A stretch of DNA of 64,000 nucleotides from Microbulbifer donghaiensis (GTDB taxonomy: Bacteria; Pseudomonadota; Gammaproteobacteria; Pseudomonadales; Cellvibrionaceae): NCBI RefSeq assembly GCF_900129095.1, contig NZ_FQVA01000004.1:124001-188000 (forward strand), read 5' to 3'. Numbering within the stretch: position 1 is the stretch's first letter; every line of letters begins with the position of its first letter. The notes below the pieces were generated by a model. That model made no database searches, was not told where the DNA came from, and saw only the letters and a list, made by a program, of their open reading frames with translations. Below are positions 1 to 8,391 of the stretch, one piece after another. Both the position numbers and the translations under genes were made by a program.

Positions 1-12
1 GGCAAAGCGCAG

Positions 13-108
13 GCAGAAAAATGCTCCGTGCGTTTTCTGCATCCCCGCTGGGCGGCACCCCGCCATCCATGGCGGGCTCGTGCCCATCAGTTTCCGAGCG
101 ATGGGCAC
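13..108. repeat. Three consecutive hairpins in the 3' flank of the GH31 gene
   Basis: Three inverted repeats follow each other: arms at 13-20/33-40, 59-66/69-76 and 80-88/100-108. No poly-T tract follows any of them, so they look like a structured repeat rather than a classical terminator. I see no gene in bases 1-137. Confidence 0.4.
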
Positions 109-137
109 GTCGCTGCGCTCCTTTGCCCATCCTACGC

Positions 138-2588
138 TTAGTTCTTGACGGCCAATTGCAGCGGCTGCTTGCCCCAGGTGAACTTCACCAGCAGCTGATC
201 GTTGCGCTTGTCATACCAGGCACCCTGTGGCGCAGCGGCAAAGTCTTTCTCGCGCTGGAACAGGGTTAGCGCATCGCCGTCGGCTTCGATGCTGGCGGGT
301 GACTGCTGCCAGTTGTGGATGTTCAGGGTGATCGTCCGCGCTTCCGGCATGCCCTTGTAGCCATCGCCTTCGCGGTCGAAGGCGAAGTCGATACCGCCGT
401 CGCTGCGGTTGGCTGTGAAGGTCAGTTTCTCGTAGTGACCGCGGTCGAAGGCATCCACCGTGGTACCGTCATCCTCGTAGATGTAAGCGCTGGATTGCGG
501 CGCCGACTCGTGCGCGTAGTAGTCCAGCGTCAGTGCCTTGCTGGAGTAGTCGCGGGTGGTGGCGATGTCGTCGATGGTGGGGATAAAGGCTCCGGCGCGC
601 ACCAGCACCGGGATAGTTTCCAGGTCCACGTCCACCTGTGCCAGGTCACCGCTGTACTGGTCGTCATTCCAGTAATCGAACCAGACGCCGCCAGGCAGTT
701 TCACGCTAACTTCGTCGACGTCAGCTTCGGTCACCGGTGCCACCAGGAAATCGTCACCCCACAGGTAGGCATCTTTGTAGTCGATCAGTGCCGAGTCGCT
801 TTCATTTTCAAAGAACAGTGGGCGCATCAGCGGCATGCCGGTCTGGCTGTTCTCGAATGCCAGCGTGTAGTTGTAGGGCAGCAGGCGGTAGCGCAGTTTG
901 ACGAATTCACGCGTGATGTTCCTGGTGCGGCGGTCGTGGAACACCGGCTCGGAGGCGATGTGCTCCTGCGCGTGCGGGCGGTACACCGGCTGGAAGACAC
1001 CGTACTGCAGCCAGCGGATGTAGAGTTCGCGATCGAACTTCTCGCCGCCGGCAAAACCGCCCAGGTCCGAATGGGTGTAGCCGAAACCGAGCAGGCTCAT
1101 GCTCAGTGCCAGTTCCACCTGTGGCTGCAGGCCGCCCCATTCGCGGGCCACGTCGCCGGTCCAGGGGATCATGCCGTAGCGCTGGGAACCGGCGAAGCCG
1201 GCGCGCATCATGATAAAAGGGCGTCGCTCCGGGTATTGCGCCGTCTGCTTGTCGTGCAGCAGCTGGGCCCATTTGTGGCCGTAGGCGTTGTGTATCTCGT
1301 CCGCCATGCCGATCGCATGTACCGTGTCGGACGGGTGCACTTCCGGCTCGCCCAGGTCGCCCCACCAGCCGGCCACGCCCTGCTGCAGCAGGCCGTCGTA
1401 GATATTCCAGAACCAGTCGCCGGCCTCTTCAGAAAAGACATCGATCAGACCGGTGTTGCCGAAGTAGAAGTCGAAGCGCTTCGGCTGGCCGGCGAGATTT
1501 TTCGCCAGCGCGTTGTTGGCGACCGCCTCGTCCCAGCGCTCGGAGGTGGACAGGATAAACGGCTCGGTAACCAGGATGGTGTTGATGCCGCGCTCGTTGA
1601 AGTCGGCCATCATCTTTTCCGGCCGCGGAAAGGCGTTTTTGTCCCAGGCCAGGTTGCCCATATGGCCCTTGATATCGGGGCCGAACCAGTAGAGATCCAG
1701 CACCACCGCATCCAGCGGGAAATCCTCTTCGGCGAACTTATCCACGGTCGCGCGCACTTCCTGCTCGGTGCGGTAGCCGAAGCGGGAGGCGAAGTTGCCC
1801 AGCGCCCAGCGCGGCGGCAGCGGCTGTTTGCCGGTGACGGCCACATAGTTTTCGATCAGCTGCGGATAGGTATCGCCGGCGACGATGATGTAGGAGGTGC
1901 GGCCGCCGACGGCCTCGAACTGCAGTACGTCCTCTTCGCTCGCCCCCAGGTCCAGGTTGCCGGTGGCGGAGTTGTCGAACAGCAGTATGTACTTGTTGCT
2001 GGACATGACCGCCGGCAGCGAGAAATACATCTGGCTGGATTCGGTCGTATAGCCGTAGTGGGCGCGATTGTAGAGCGGCAGGCGCTGGCCGCGGCGGTCC
2101 ATGCCCAGCACGCGCTCGCCGCCGCCGAGGAGTTTCTCCTGCGGAGCCAGCGCAAAGCGGAAGCCGCGCATCGTCTCGTTGGCGAAGAAGCCGAGCTCCT
2201 CACCGATCAGCGGCTGCTGGTTGCGCAGGTAGTCGATACGGAAAGGGGACTTGTGAATGACGGCGGTAAGGCCGTCGGTGCGGTAAACCAGCCTGTCCTT
2301 CTCTTCGTCTAGCGTCGCCTTCGGCGCACGTTCGCTGCTGCTGTCGATCGCGAAGGAGGGCAGCTGCTTGAGGCCGTCGCGCTGGTAATGCACTTCCAGT
2401 GCGGCTGTGCCCAGCGGGCTGAGGGTTACGCTGCCGTCGCTGGTCTCGATGGTGAGTGAGTGTTCACCGAGACGGTGACTGCGATAGTCTCTGTGGTCGG
2501 CAGACTGCACCTGGACCGCGACGCAGAGTGCGGCAAGGCCGAGCAGGCCCCTGAAAGAGTGGCGTAGAAGAGAGAATTTCCGGATCAT
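138..2588 (-). CDS. agd31B: GH31 alpha-transglucosylase / alpha-glucosidase (Agd31B-like)
   Basis: This 816-residue exported enzyme belongs to glycoside hydrolase family 31. An N-terminal signal peptide ends near residue 29 (VQSA). The catalytic nucleophile is D411 in the motif WWGDLGEPE and the acid/base is D479 in WTGDVAREW. Length and both positions match, within one residue, my memory of Cellvibrio japonicus Agd31B (817 residues, D412/D480), which moves alpha-1,4-linked glucosyl units between maltooligosaccharides rather than simply hydrolysing them. I therefore infer oligosaccharide 4-alpha-glucosyltransferase activity in the periplasm or at the cell surface. The gene is divergent from a sugar MFS transporter across about 175 bases, which suggests a small maltodextrin-handling locus. 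A plain alpha-glucosidase or alpha-xylosidase is the alternative. Confidence 0.9.
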   Translation of the reverse strand: MIRKFSLLRHSFRGLLGLAALCVAVQVQSADHRDYRSHRLGEHSLTIETSDGSVTLSPLGTAALEVHYQRDGLKQLPSFAIDSSSERAPKATLDEEKDRLVYRTDGLTAVIHKSPFRIDYLRNQQPLIGEELGFFANETMRGFRFALAPQEKLLGGGERVLGMDRRGQRLPLYNRAHYGYTTESSQMYFSLPAVMSSNKYILLFDNSATGNLDLGASEEDVLQFEAVGGRTSYIIVAGDTYPQLIENYVAVTGKQPLPPRWALGNFASRFGYRTEQEVRATVDKFAEEDFPLDAVVLDLYWFGPDIKGHMGNLAWDKNAFPRPEKMMADFNERGINTILVTEPFILSTSERWDEAVANNALAKNLAGQPKRFDFYFGNTGLIDVFSEEAGDWFWNIYDGLLQQGVAGWWGDLGEPEVHPSDTVHAIGMADEIHNAYGHKWAQLLHDKQTAQYPERRPFIMMRAGFAGSQRYGMIPWTGDVAREWGGLQPQVELALSMSLLGFGYTHSDLGGFAGGEKFDRELYIRWLQYGVFQPVYRPHAQEHIASEPVFHDRRTRNITREFVKLRYRLLPYNYTLAFENSQTGMPLMRPLFFENESDSALIDYKDAYLWGDDFLVAPVTEADVDEVSVKLPGGVWFDYWNDDQYSGDLAQVDVDLETIPVLVRAGAFIPTIDDIATTRDYSSKALTLDYYAHESAPQSSAYIYEDDGTTVDAFDRGHYEKLTFTANRSDGGIDFAFDREGDGYKGMPEARTITLNIHNWQQSPASIEADGDALTLFQREKDFAAAPQGAWYDKRNDQLLVKFTWGKQPLQLAVKN

Positions 2589-2764
2589 CGCGCAACTTCA
2601 TCTGATTATTGTGGGATCTCGGCGCCGCGCAGGCGCACGGTGCCTGAGCCTATGCTAGAGCCGTGACCGCCGCCCGCATCCTCCCCCGCGGGGGCTGATG
2701 GCCGCCGCTGGCCCCCGTGCCAGAATCGCCGCATAACCATAATCAGTGATCAGCGGTGACTCCT

Positions 2765-4282
2765 ATGTCTCAAACATCCGGCGCGACGGTGCAGCCAGTG
2801 AAACAGCCCAAACTGCCGTTCTGGCAGGTGTGGAATGTCAGCCTCGGTTTCCTCGGCGTGCAGTTCGGCTTTGCGCTGCAGAACGCCAATGCCAGCCGCA
2901 TCCTGTCGGACCTGGGTGCAGACCTGCATTCGCTGTCGCTGTTCTGGATAGTCGCACCGCTGATGGGCCTGATCGTGCAGCCGATCGTCGGCTCCGCCTC
3001 CGACCGCACCTGGAACCGTTTCGGCCGCCGCAACCCCTATATCCTGTTCGGTGCCATCGCCGCCGCCCTGGGAATGGCGTTTATGCCGAACGCGGGCATC
3101 GTGGTAGCCTTTATCGCGCCGATTCTGTTCGGCGGGGTGATGCTGGCGCTGATGGATGCGGCCTTCAATGTGACCATGCAGCCGTTCCGCGCCCTGGTCT
3201 CCGATATGGTGCCGTCCGAGCAGCGCACACTGGGCTACTCGATCCAGTCACTGCTGATCAATATCGGTGCCGTGTTCGGCTCCATGCTGCCGTTTATCCT
3301 GACTAACGTGATCGGCCTGGAGAACACCGCGCAGGCCGGTGAGGTGGCGCCGTCGGTCATCTGGGCTTTCTATATCGGCGCCTCGGTACTGCTCGGCAGC
3401 GTGCTGTGGACCGTGTTTCGCACCAGGGAATACGCCCCCAAAGAGTACAACGCCTACAAGGGCATCGATGCGGACCAGCTGGCGCGTGAGCGCGCCGAGC
3501 GCAAGTCCCTGCCGCAGCGCCTCGGCGGCTTCTTCCAGCTGCTATTCACCATGCCGAAGACCATGCGCCAGCTGGCGCTGGTGCAGTTCTTCTCCTGGTT
3601 TGCGCTGTTCATCATGTGGGTCTACACCACGCCGGCCATTACCCAGCATGTCTGGGGGGTGGAGGCCAAGTGGTTCGACCCGCACTATCTGGAAAGTGTG
3701 GGTCAGGTTCCCGCACATATTGCCGCGGCCAAGGGTGCTGCCGGTGACTGGGTAGGGATTATCTTCGCCGCTTATTCGCTGTTTGCGGCACTCTTCTCCA
3801 TCGTGCTGGCGCGCATCGCCAATACCTTCGGCCGCAAGCCGACCTACGCGCTGTCGCTGTTGCTGGGTGGTCTCGGCTATATCAGCTTCCTGCTGTTCCA
3901 GGGTGGCGAAGCGACCCAGGTGAATCTGCTGATTACTGAGGTGACCGTGCCCAGCGGCGCGCTCGGCCTGCTGCTGCCGATGGTCGGCGTCGGTATCGCC
4001 TGGGCGGCGATCCTGGCCATGCCCTACGCGATCCTGTCCGACTCGCTGCCGGCCAGCAAGACCGGCGTCTATATGGGCATCTTCAATTTCACCATCGCCG
4101 CGCCGCAGATTATTTCCGCACTGGTGGCCGGTGCGATTTTGAAGGGTATCTTCGACAACCAGGCGATCTACATCATCGTGCTGGCCGGGGTGTTTATGAT
4201 CCTCGGCGCCGTCTCGGTATCCTTTGTCCGCGAGGAGCGCGCCGAACAGGGCGGCGCGGTAGAGGAAGCGGTTACCGCCTGA
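2765..4282 (+). CDS. MFS sugar (maltose/glucoside-type) transporter
   Basis: A 505-residue inner-membrane protein with about 12 hydrophobic segments. The loop after the second segment carries the cation:glycoside symporter-type sequence GSASDRTWNRFGRRNPYI, with a related FGRKPTY motif in the second half. This pattern is typical of MFS/GPH maltose or sucrose transporters found beside amylolytic genes in Xanthomonas, Caulobacter and marine gammaproteobacteria. The divergent GH31 enzyme supports uptake of maltose or short malto-oligosaccharides. I chose ATG 2765; an in-frame GTG lies at 2756 and neither has a strong Shine-Dalgarno sequence. A clear terminator follows the stop. Substrate is inferred from context. 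Confidence 0.88.
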   Translation: MSQTSGATVQPVKQPKLPFWQVWNVSLGFLGVQFGFALQNANASRILSDLGADLHSLSLFWIVAPLMGLIVQPIVGSASDRTWNRFGRRNPYILFGAIAAALGMAFMPNAGIVVAFIAPILFGGVMLALMDAAFNVTMQPFRALVSDMVPSEQRTLGYSIQSLLINIGAVFGSMLPFILTNVIGLENTAQAGEVAPSVIWAFYIGASVLLGSVLWTVFRTREYAPKEYNAYKGIDADQLARERAERKSLPQRLGGFFQLLFTMPKTMRQLALVQFFSWFALFIMWVYTTPAITQHVWGVEAKWFDPHYLESVGQVPAHIAAAKGAAGDWVGIIFAAYSLFAALFSIVLARIANTFGRKPTYALSLLLGGLGYISFLLFQGGEATQVNLLITEVTVPSGALGLLLPMVGVGIAWAAILAMPYAILSDSLPASKTGVYMGIFNFTIAAPQIISALVAGAILKGIFDNQAIYIIVLAGVFMILGAVSVSFVREERAEQGGAVEEAVTA

Positions 4283-4292
4283 TACATGAAAG

Positions 4293-4318
4293 AGCCCCTC
4301 GATGAGGGGCTTCTTTAT
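4293..4318 (+). terminator. Rho-independent terminator after the MFS gene
   Basis: An 8-bp perfect stem (AGCCCCTC/GAGGGGCT) with a 3-base loop is followed by a T-rich run, 11 bases after the stop codon. Confidence 0.85.
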
Positions 4319-4359
4319 TCCCCGAGTATCTTCTCCGGCCGCTTCAATAGCGCACGTTT

Positions 4360-4389
4360 TTGACAAGTCACCGCGGCCCTCCATAGACT
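4360..4389 (+). promoter_or_regulatory. Probable sigma-70 promoter of the AGCS symporter
   Basis: TTGACA at 4360-4365 and TAGACT at 4384-4389 are separated by 18 bases. The -10 ends about 30 bases before the ATG at 4421. This is a match by eye only. Confidence 0.45.
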
Positions 4390-4420
4390 GCTTGGCTACC
4401 AGAACAATCGCCAAGAAAAC

Positions 4421-5827
4421 ATGTCATTTCTACAGTCCATCGATTCCGCCCTCGCCGCATTTGCCAATTTTGTCTGGGGCACGCCGCTGCTCGTATTACT
4501 GGTCGGCGGCGGCCTGGCGCTGCTGATCTATTCCCGCGGCCGCCCGTATCGCCATATCGGTCACAGCATCGACCTGCTGCGCGGCAAGTACGACGATCCG
4601 AATGATCCCGGCCAGGTGCCGCACCGGCAGGCGCTGTCGACCGCGCTGTCCGGCACGCTGGGACTCGGCAATATCGCCGGCGTGGCCATCGCCATCAGCA
4701 CCGGCGGGCCGGGTGCGATTTTCTGGATGTGGGTGACCGCACTGGTGGGGGTGGCGACCAAGTTCTACACCGCGACTCTGGCGGTCATGTTCCGCGGTCG
4801 CGATTCCGCCGGTGAGCTGCAGGGCGGCCCCATGTATGTGATCCGCGAGGGGCTGGGCAAGCGGTGGATGCCGCTGGCATTGCTGTTCGCCGTGGCGGGC
4901 CTGTGCGGCATGCTGCCGGTGTTCCAGTCCAACCAGACGGTGCAGTTGCTGCGGGAATCTTTTGCGGTGCCGCTAGGCTGGGTGCCGGCGGAAGGCTCAC
5001 TGATGTTCGATTTTGCCACCGGCCTGGTGCTGGCCATTGCCGCGGCGGTGGTGATTGCCGGGCGCATTCAGCGTATCGGCAAGTTCGCCGTGCGCGTCGT
5101 GCCGGGCATGGTGCTGTTCTACCTGGCGCTGACGCTGATCGTGATCGGCTATTTCTGGCAACAGGTGCCGGCCGCTTTCGCGCTGATTATCAGCGATGCG
5201 TTCAGCGGCCAGGCCGTGGCCGGCGGCGCGCTGGGTGCGGTGATCACTACCGGTATCAGCCGCGGCGCCTTCTCCAATGAGGCCGGTATCGGTACCGAAT
5301 CCCTCGCCCATGGCGCAGCCAAAACCCGCGAGCCGATTCGCGAGGGCGTGGTGGCGATGCTGGGGCCGATTATCGATACGCTGATTATCTGCACCTGTAC
5401 CGCACTGGTGATTCTGCTGACCGGGGTTTGGCAGCACGCGGAAGGCATCGCCGGCGTTACACTGACGGCGAACGCATTCTCCGAGGTGTTCGGGCACTTC
5501 GGCCCGATCCTGCTGCTGTTGATGGTGCTGCCGCTGGCGTTCAGTACCATCGTCACTTTCTGGTATTACGGCGTTAAGTGTTTTGTCTTTCTGTTCGGCA
5601 GCCGCTTCCAGGGGCTCTATACGGGCATGTATATCCTGTTGATCGTGATCGGTGCGGTGGCATCGCTGAACGCGGTGAACAGCATCATTATCGGCATGTA
5701 CGCGATCATGGCGATCCCGACCATGACGTCGACACTTATGCTGGCGAAGCATGTTAACCGCGCCGCGCACGATTATTTTGTGCGGCTGAAGGCCAATGAA
5801 CGGGCCAGCCTGAAAGATCCGGTATAA
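4421..5827 (+). CDS. Sodium:alanine/glycine symporter, AGCS family
   Basis: A 468-residue integral membrane protein with about 10-11 hydrophobic segments. The family signature near the N-terminus (SGTLGLGNIAGVAIAISTGG, roughly residues 73-92) and the conserved GAFSNEAGIGTESLAHGAA stretch near the middle identify the alanine or glycine:cation symporter family (AlsT/DagA type). These proteins import small neutral amino acids with sodium at the inner membrane. The gene stands alone between two terminators, so it is probably a single-gene unit driven by the promoter at 4360. It converges with the L,D-transpeptidase gene. The exact amino acid substrate cannot be read from the sequence. Confidence 0.93.
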   Translation: MSFLQSIDSALAAFANFVWGTPLLVLLVGGGLALLIYSRGRPYRHIGHSIDLLRGKYDDPNDPGQVPHRQALSTALSGTLGLGNIAGVAIAISTGGPGAIFWMWVTALVGVATKFYTATLAVMFRGRDSAGELQGGPMYVIREGLGKRWMPLALLFAVAGLCGMLPVFQSNQTVQLLRESFAVPLGWVPAEGSLMFDFATGLVLAIAAAVVIAGRIQRIGKFAVRVVPGMVLFYLALTLIVIGYFWQQVPAAFALIISDAFSGQAVAGGALGAVITTGISRGAFSNEAGIGTESLAHGAAKTREPIREGVVAMLGPIIDTLIICTCTALVILLTGVWQHAEGIAGVTLTANAFSEVFGHFGPILLLLMVLPLAFSTIVTFWYYGVKCFVFLFGSRFQGLYTGMYILLIVIGAVASLNAVNSIIIGMYAIMAIPTMTSTLMLAKHVNRAAHDYFVRLKANERASLKDPV

Positions 5828-5828
5828 C

Positions 5829-5862
5829 GCAAAAAGGGCGAACAGAAGTTCGCCCTTTTTGC
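5829..5862. terminator. Bidirectional terminator between convergent genes
   Basis: A perfect 15-bp inverted repeat with poly-A on the left and poly-T on the right lies between the symporter stop and the L,D-transpeptidase stop. It can therefore terminate both strands. Confidence 0.9.
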
Positions 5863-5879
5863 GTGCTGGTGCCGGTTTG

Positions 5880-6590
5880 TTACGGTACGACAGAAACCTT
5901 GGTGCCCACGGTAGCGTTGCTGAAGAAGATCTTTGCCATATGCCAGGGCAGGCGGATACAGCCGTGAGAGGCCGGGTAGCCCGGCACATAGCCCGCGTGC
6001 ATGGTGACAGCACCGTTGATCCGCATCATAAAGTCCATCGAGGCGCCGCGAAATACTGAACCGGGGGGGCGGCGGTGGCGACGCACATCCACATTACTTC
6101 TCAGTACATAACCGTTTCTGCTTACGTAATGCCCGTAGAGGTTGGAGCGGTGATTGTACTTCATCTCCGAAATGCGGAAATTGCCGGTGGGCGTTTTGTG
6201 CCCGGCCTTGCCGGTGGATACCGGCGAGACACCGGCCAGGTTGCCGCCTTTGTAAAAATAGGCCGTCTGTTCGCTGAGATCGATCACAATGCGGGGTGTG
6301 CCGCCGATAACATCGGGACGCCACCAGGACCTGCCGGTGTACTGCTGGGCACCGCTACCCGCATAGGGTGATCTGCTGTAGTAGCGCGAATTGTAGGTCT
6401 GCCGGCTGTACGGGTTGTACTGGTTGTACTGGCTACGCGAGTTGTTGTAGTAGCTGCGCACGTGCGGAGGGAGATTGTTTGGATCGCGATAATCGGCGCC
6501 CTCAGCTTCTTGCGTTACCAGCGAAGCGCTACCGAGTACCAGCAACGCGGCAAGTGACGATCCTTTAAACAGTGAAAAACGGCTTTGCAT
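5880..6590 (-). CDS. L,D-transpeptidase (YkuD domain), exported
   Basis: A 236-residue protein. I chose the ATG at 6590 because it has an AGAGGTG Shine-Dalgarno sequence and opens a good signal peptide; a longer frame reaching 6647 lacks both. After the signal comes a segment rich in Tyr, Asn, Ser and Arg (about residues 40-80). A YkuD catalytic domain starts near residue 100 (RIVIDLSEQTAYFYKGG) and ends with HAG...SHGCIRLP, where C211 is the nucleophile. Such enzymes form 3-3 peptidoglycan crosslinks or attach proteins to peptidoglycan in the periplasm. The gene is monocistronic and ends at the shared terminator. The precise substrate is unknown. Confidence 0.92.
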   Translation of the reverse strand: MQSRFSLFKGSSLAALLVLGSASLVTQEAEGADYRDPNNLPPHVRSYYNNSRSQYNQYNPYSRQTYNSRYYSRSPYAGSGAQQYTGRSWWRPDVIGGTPRIVIDLSEQTAYFYKGGNLAGVSPVSTGKAGHKTPTGNFRISEMKYNHRSNLYGHYVSRNGYVLRSNVDVRRHRRPPGSVFRGASMDFMMRINGAVTMHAGYVPGYPASHGCIRLPWHMAKIFFSNATVGTKVSVVP

Positions 6591-6885
6591 TGCGCACCTC
6601 TCTATTGCAAATGGGCTTTGCAAACAACAGCGATTTGCGAGTGCCACCCGCTGCGCGCGTCTTTACGGGACAAAGACTCCCGAACGCCTCGACGACGCGA
6701 CAGCAGATTGTGATTTCCCCAAAGCGGTGTACCGGTATCTTCCGGCATGCGCCGCAGAATGGGCGAGCAGCGGCATTTACCACAGCAAGTGGGAACGATG
6801 GTAGGGTGGCCAGACAGGCGCAGTTACATCAAAAAGTAATGATGACCGATTCGGTTAGAGCGGTTACTGATGACCGATTTGCCGG
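6591..6885. other. Intergenic stretch between ldt and the intI remnant
   Basis: It should hold the L,D-transpeptidase promoter, read leftward. Short frames are present on both strands, but none has a family motif or a convincing ribosome binding site. I see nothing else. Confidence 0.4.
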
Positions 6886-7332
6886 GCTGGTCGCCGCCTT
6901 CGGGTGGGGCCTCGCCAGCGCATGCGCCAGATACTCCGCCCCAAAGCCCTCCTCCAGATCGCGCTTATGAAGCGTCGGTACCCATTCGATTTGTAACCGC
7001 AAAGGGGCAGCGCCATACTGGCCTGTCGAAGCCCAGCTTACCAAGTCCAATGCTCAAGAATTGGCGATAAAAGAATATGATGGCGTTCAGCGCAGCTTTT
7101 GCGTGTCAACGGACACATTGCGCTGCGAGCTCAATTATTCGAATTATGCATCCACCTGGGCCTTGCCAATCTCGTCGGGCCTGCGCTTCTTTTGAAATCG
7201 GATGAAGCCCCGCATCCAGCCGCAATAAGACTTTTTCATCCTATACGCCAGCTGCCGCCCACGCATAAAAGCACGAAGCCTGTCCATAAAACGAGCCGGC
7301 CGCGCCGGAAATGGTACGGGTATATCATCCAT
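6886..7332 (-). pseudogene. intI: Integron integrase intI, inactivated
   Basis: Three pieces of an IntI tyrosine recombinase are recognisable. Residues 1-62 (start ATG 7332, preceded by GGGAG) carry the N-terminal domain text SYCGWMRGFIRF followed by KKRRPDEIGKAQVDA, then a TAA at 7144-7146. Beyond it, in shifted frames, come QRNVSVDTQ and AALNAIIFFYRQFL (about 7134-7020). Then there is a jump to the central integron-specific text TLHKRDLEEGFGAEYLAHAL (about 6985-6900). The segment with the first catalytic Arg is missing, as is the whole C-terminal catalytic domain (HxxR...Y). So there is a nonsense codon, at least one frameshift and two large deletions. The protein cannot be active. An XerC/D relative is excluded by the integron-specific central segment. 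Confidence 0.85.
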
Positions 7333-7353
7333 AAGCACTCCCGCGCCAAAACG

Positions 7354-7369
7354 CTGGTTGTTTACACAG
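7354..7369 (-). promoter_or_regulatory. Putative LexA box in the intI promoter
   Basis: The 16 bases read CTG-N10-CAG (on the intI strand CTGTGTAAACAACCAG), close to the gammaproteobacterial LexA consensus. The site lies about 22 bases upstream of the intI ATG. SOS control of intI through such a box is established for mobile and Vibrio integrons. Assignment here is by pattern only. Confidence 0.5.
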
Positions 7370-7658
7370 CAAAACTAACCAATGACCAATATCTCCCTAG
7401 CATTACAGTCGTCACGACTGTGATTTCCAAGGCAGCGCTTCGATACGCCGAAAACTGATTCAATATCAATCAGTTACCGAGAGGGGGAGATACCTGGGAT
7501 AGTGGTCGTGGAGGCCGTTTTACCCTGCCCGTTAAGGAAGTGTGACCTTGCGGAACCCTTGACGAATCAAGGGGCCGGCGTCATTGTGACGGAAAATCAA
7601 TTTTGAGATATGAGTCGGCGGGTTATCGGTCCTGACGACTATGATACAAATGTTAAGT
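7370..7658 (+). other. attI-like region and cassette insertion point
   Basis: This non-coding stretch lies between the intI start and the first cassette ORF, where attI and the cassette promoter belong. It ends in a perfect core site, GTTAAGT at 7652-7658. A second, weaker core (GTTAAGG) is at 7531. A small hairpin (CCCTTG/CAAGGG) occupies 7556-7573 and contains TTGACG, a possible -35 of a cassette promoter, but I find no good -10. Confidence 0.5.
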
Positions 7659-7665
7659 TTTTCGC

Positions 7666-7974
7666 ATGAACTGGAAAGCATTAGTACAATTCGGAGGCCG
7701 AAAGCAGTCAAAACAGCCTCCATTAATAAATTTGGTAATCGGTCTGGGGTTGCTGTTCGGTCTCATTCCTTGGCTACTGCTGGATGGAAAATTTCTTCTA
7801 ACGAAAGGAGATTTCAGGCAGGAAGAAATTCTCCTGGTGGTCAAAGAGCAGCCTGTGTTTTTCTGGGTTCTCGCGTTTTTTTCTGTAATTTGTAGTGTTA
7901 TTTGCTTAGCCTCAGCTATTGGTGACTATCGAAACAATGTGCGAGCCCAAAAACTTAACAAGCGCAAGCAGTAA
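7666..7974 (+). CDS. Cassette 1: small membrane protein of unknown function
   Basis: A 102-residue protein whose ATG lies only eight bases after the attI-like core site, with no visible Shine-Dalgarno sequence, as is common for integron cassette genes. Two hydrophobic segments are visible, about residues 22-40 (VIGLGLLFGLIPWLLL) and 66-86 (FFWVLAFFSVICSVICLASA). The C-terminus is basic (NNVRAQKLNKRKQ). I recognise no family. Base composition is lower in GC than the chromosomal neighbours. The stop codon is eight bases before ACCTAAC, the left core site of its attC, into which an IS has inserted. As the first cassette it would be the best expressed if a Pc promoter survives. Confidence 0.6.
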   Translation: MNWKALVQFGGRKQSKQPPLINLVIGLGLLFGLIPWLLLDGKFLLTKGDFRQEEILLVVKEQPVFFWVLAFFSVICSVICLASAIGDYRNNVRAQKLNKRKQ

Positions 7975-8032
7975 GCTAGGAACCTAACCCGCTTTTGCAC
8001 ACACCTCCATCTAACTGATCTGGAGGTGTCCT

Positions 8033-8362
8033 ATGGGACGAAGAACGCGTTACAACCGTTACGACGACGATTTCAAGGCAACAGCAGTCTCGCTAACTGA
8101 GATTCCTGGTGTTCTAGCCAAGCATGTGGCTGAAGCTCTCGATATCCATGAAGTGATGCTTTATCGTTGGCGCATGGAGATGCGGCGGGGGCAGATCATG
8201 GCCAAGAAGAAAGACATACAGATAGATCCTGAGATTAAATCCGAGCTGAAACGTCTCAGGAAGCTGGAGCGGGAACACAACCTGCTCCAGGAAGAGCATG
8301 CCCTTTTAAAAAAAGCCATCCAATTCTCTTTACAACAAAAAGGGAAATCTTCGAGTTCATAG
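8033..8362 (+). CDS. IS3-family transposase OrfA
   Basis: A 109-residue DNA-binding subunit preceded by a strong GGAGGTG ribosome binding site. It has an N-terminal helix-turn-helix (about residues 12-50, with ALDIHEVMLYRWR) and a leucine-rich coiled coil (about 68-95, LKRLRKLEREHNLLQEEHAL), as usual for IS3 OrfA. Near its end the gene carries a run of seven A residues (8308-8314). A -1 slip there joins it to the OrfB frame, whose sequence continues without a stop, so the active product is an OrfAB fusion. Both frames look intact. Confidence 0.9.
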   Translation: MGRRTRYNRYDDDFKATAVSLTEIPGVLAKHVAEALDIHEVMLYRWRMEMRRGQIMAKKKDIQIDPEIKSELKRLRKLEREHNLLQEEHALLKKAIQFSLQQKGKSSSS

Positions 8363-8391
8363 ATCAAAACAGGGAGAGGCACAGCATTGCT

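Noticed and set aside
315-2312. 665-codon rightward open frame opposite the GH31 gene
   Set aside because: An antisense shadow; the reverse strand encodes a complete GH31 enzyme with both catalytic aspartates.
6572-6970. 132-codon rightward frame across the ldt promoter and intI remnant
   Set aside because: It overlaps sequence with clear IntI similarity on the other strand and the ldt start region, and it has no motif of its own.
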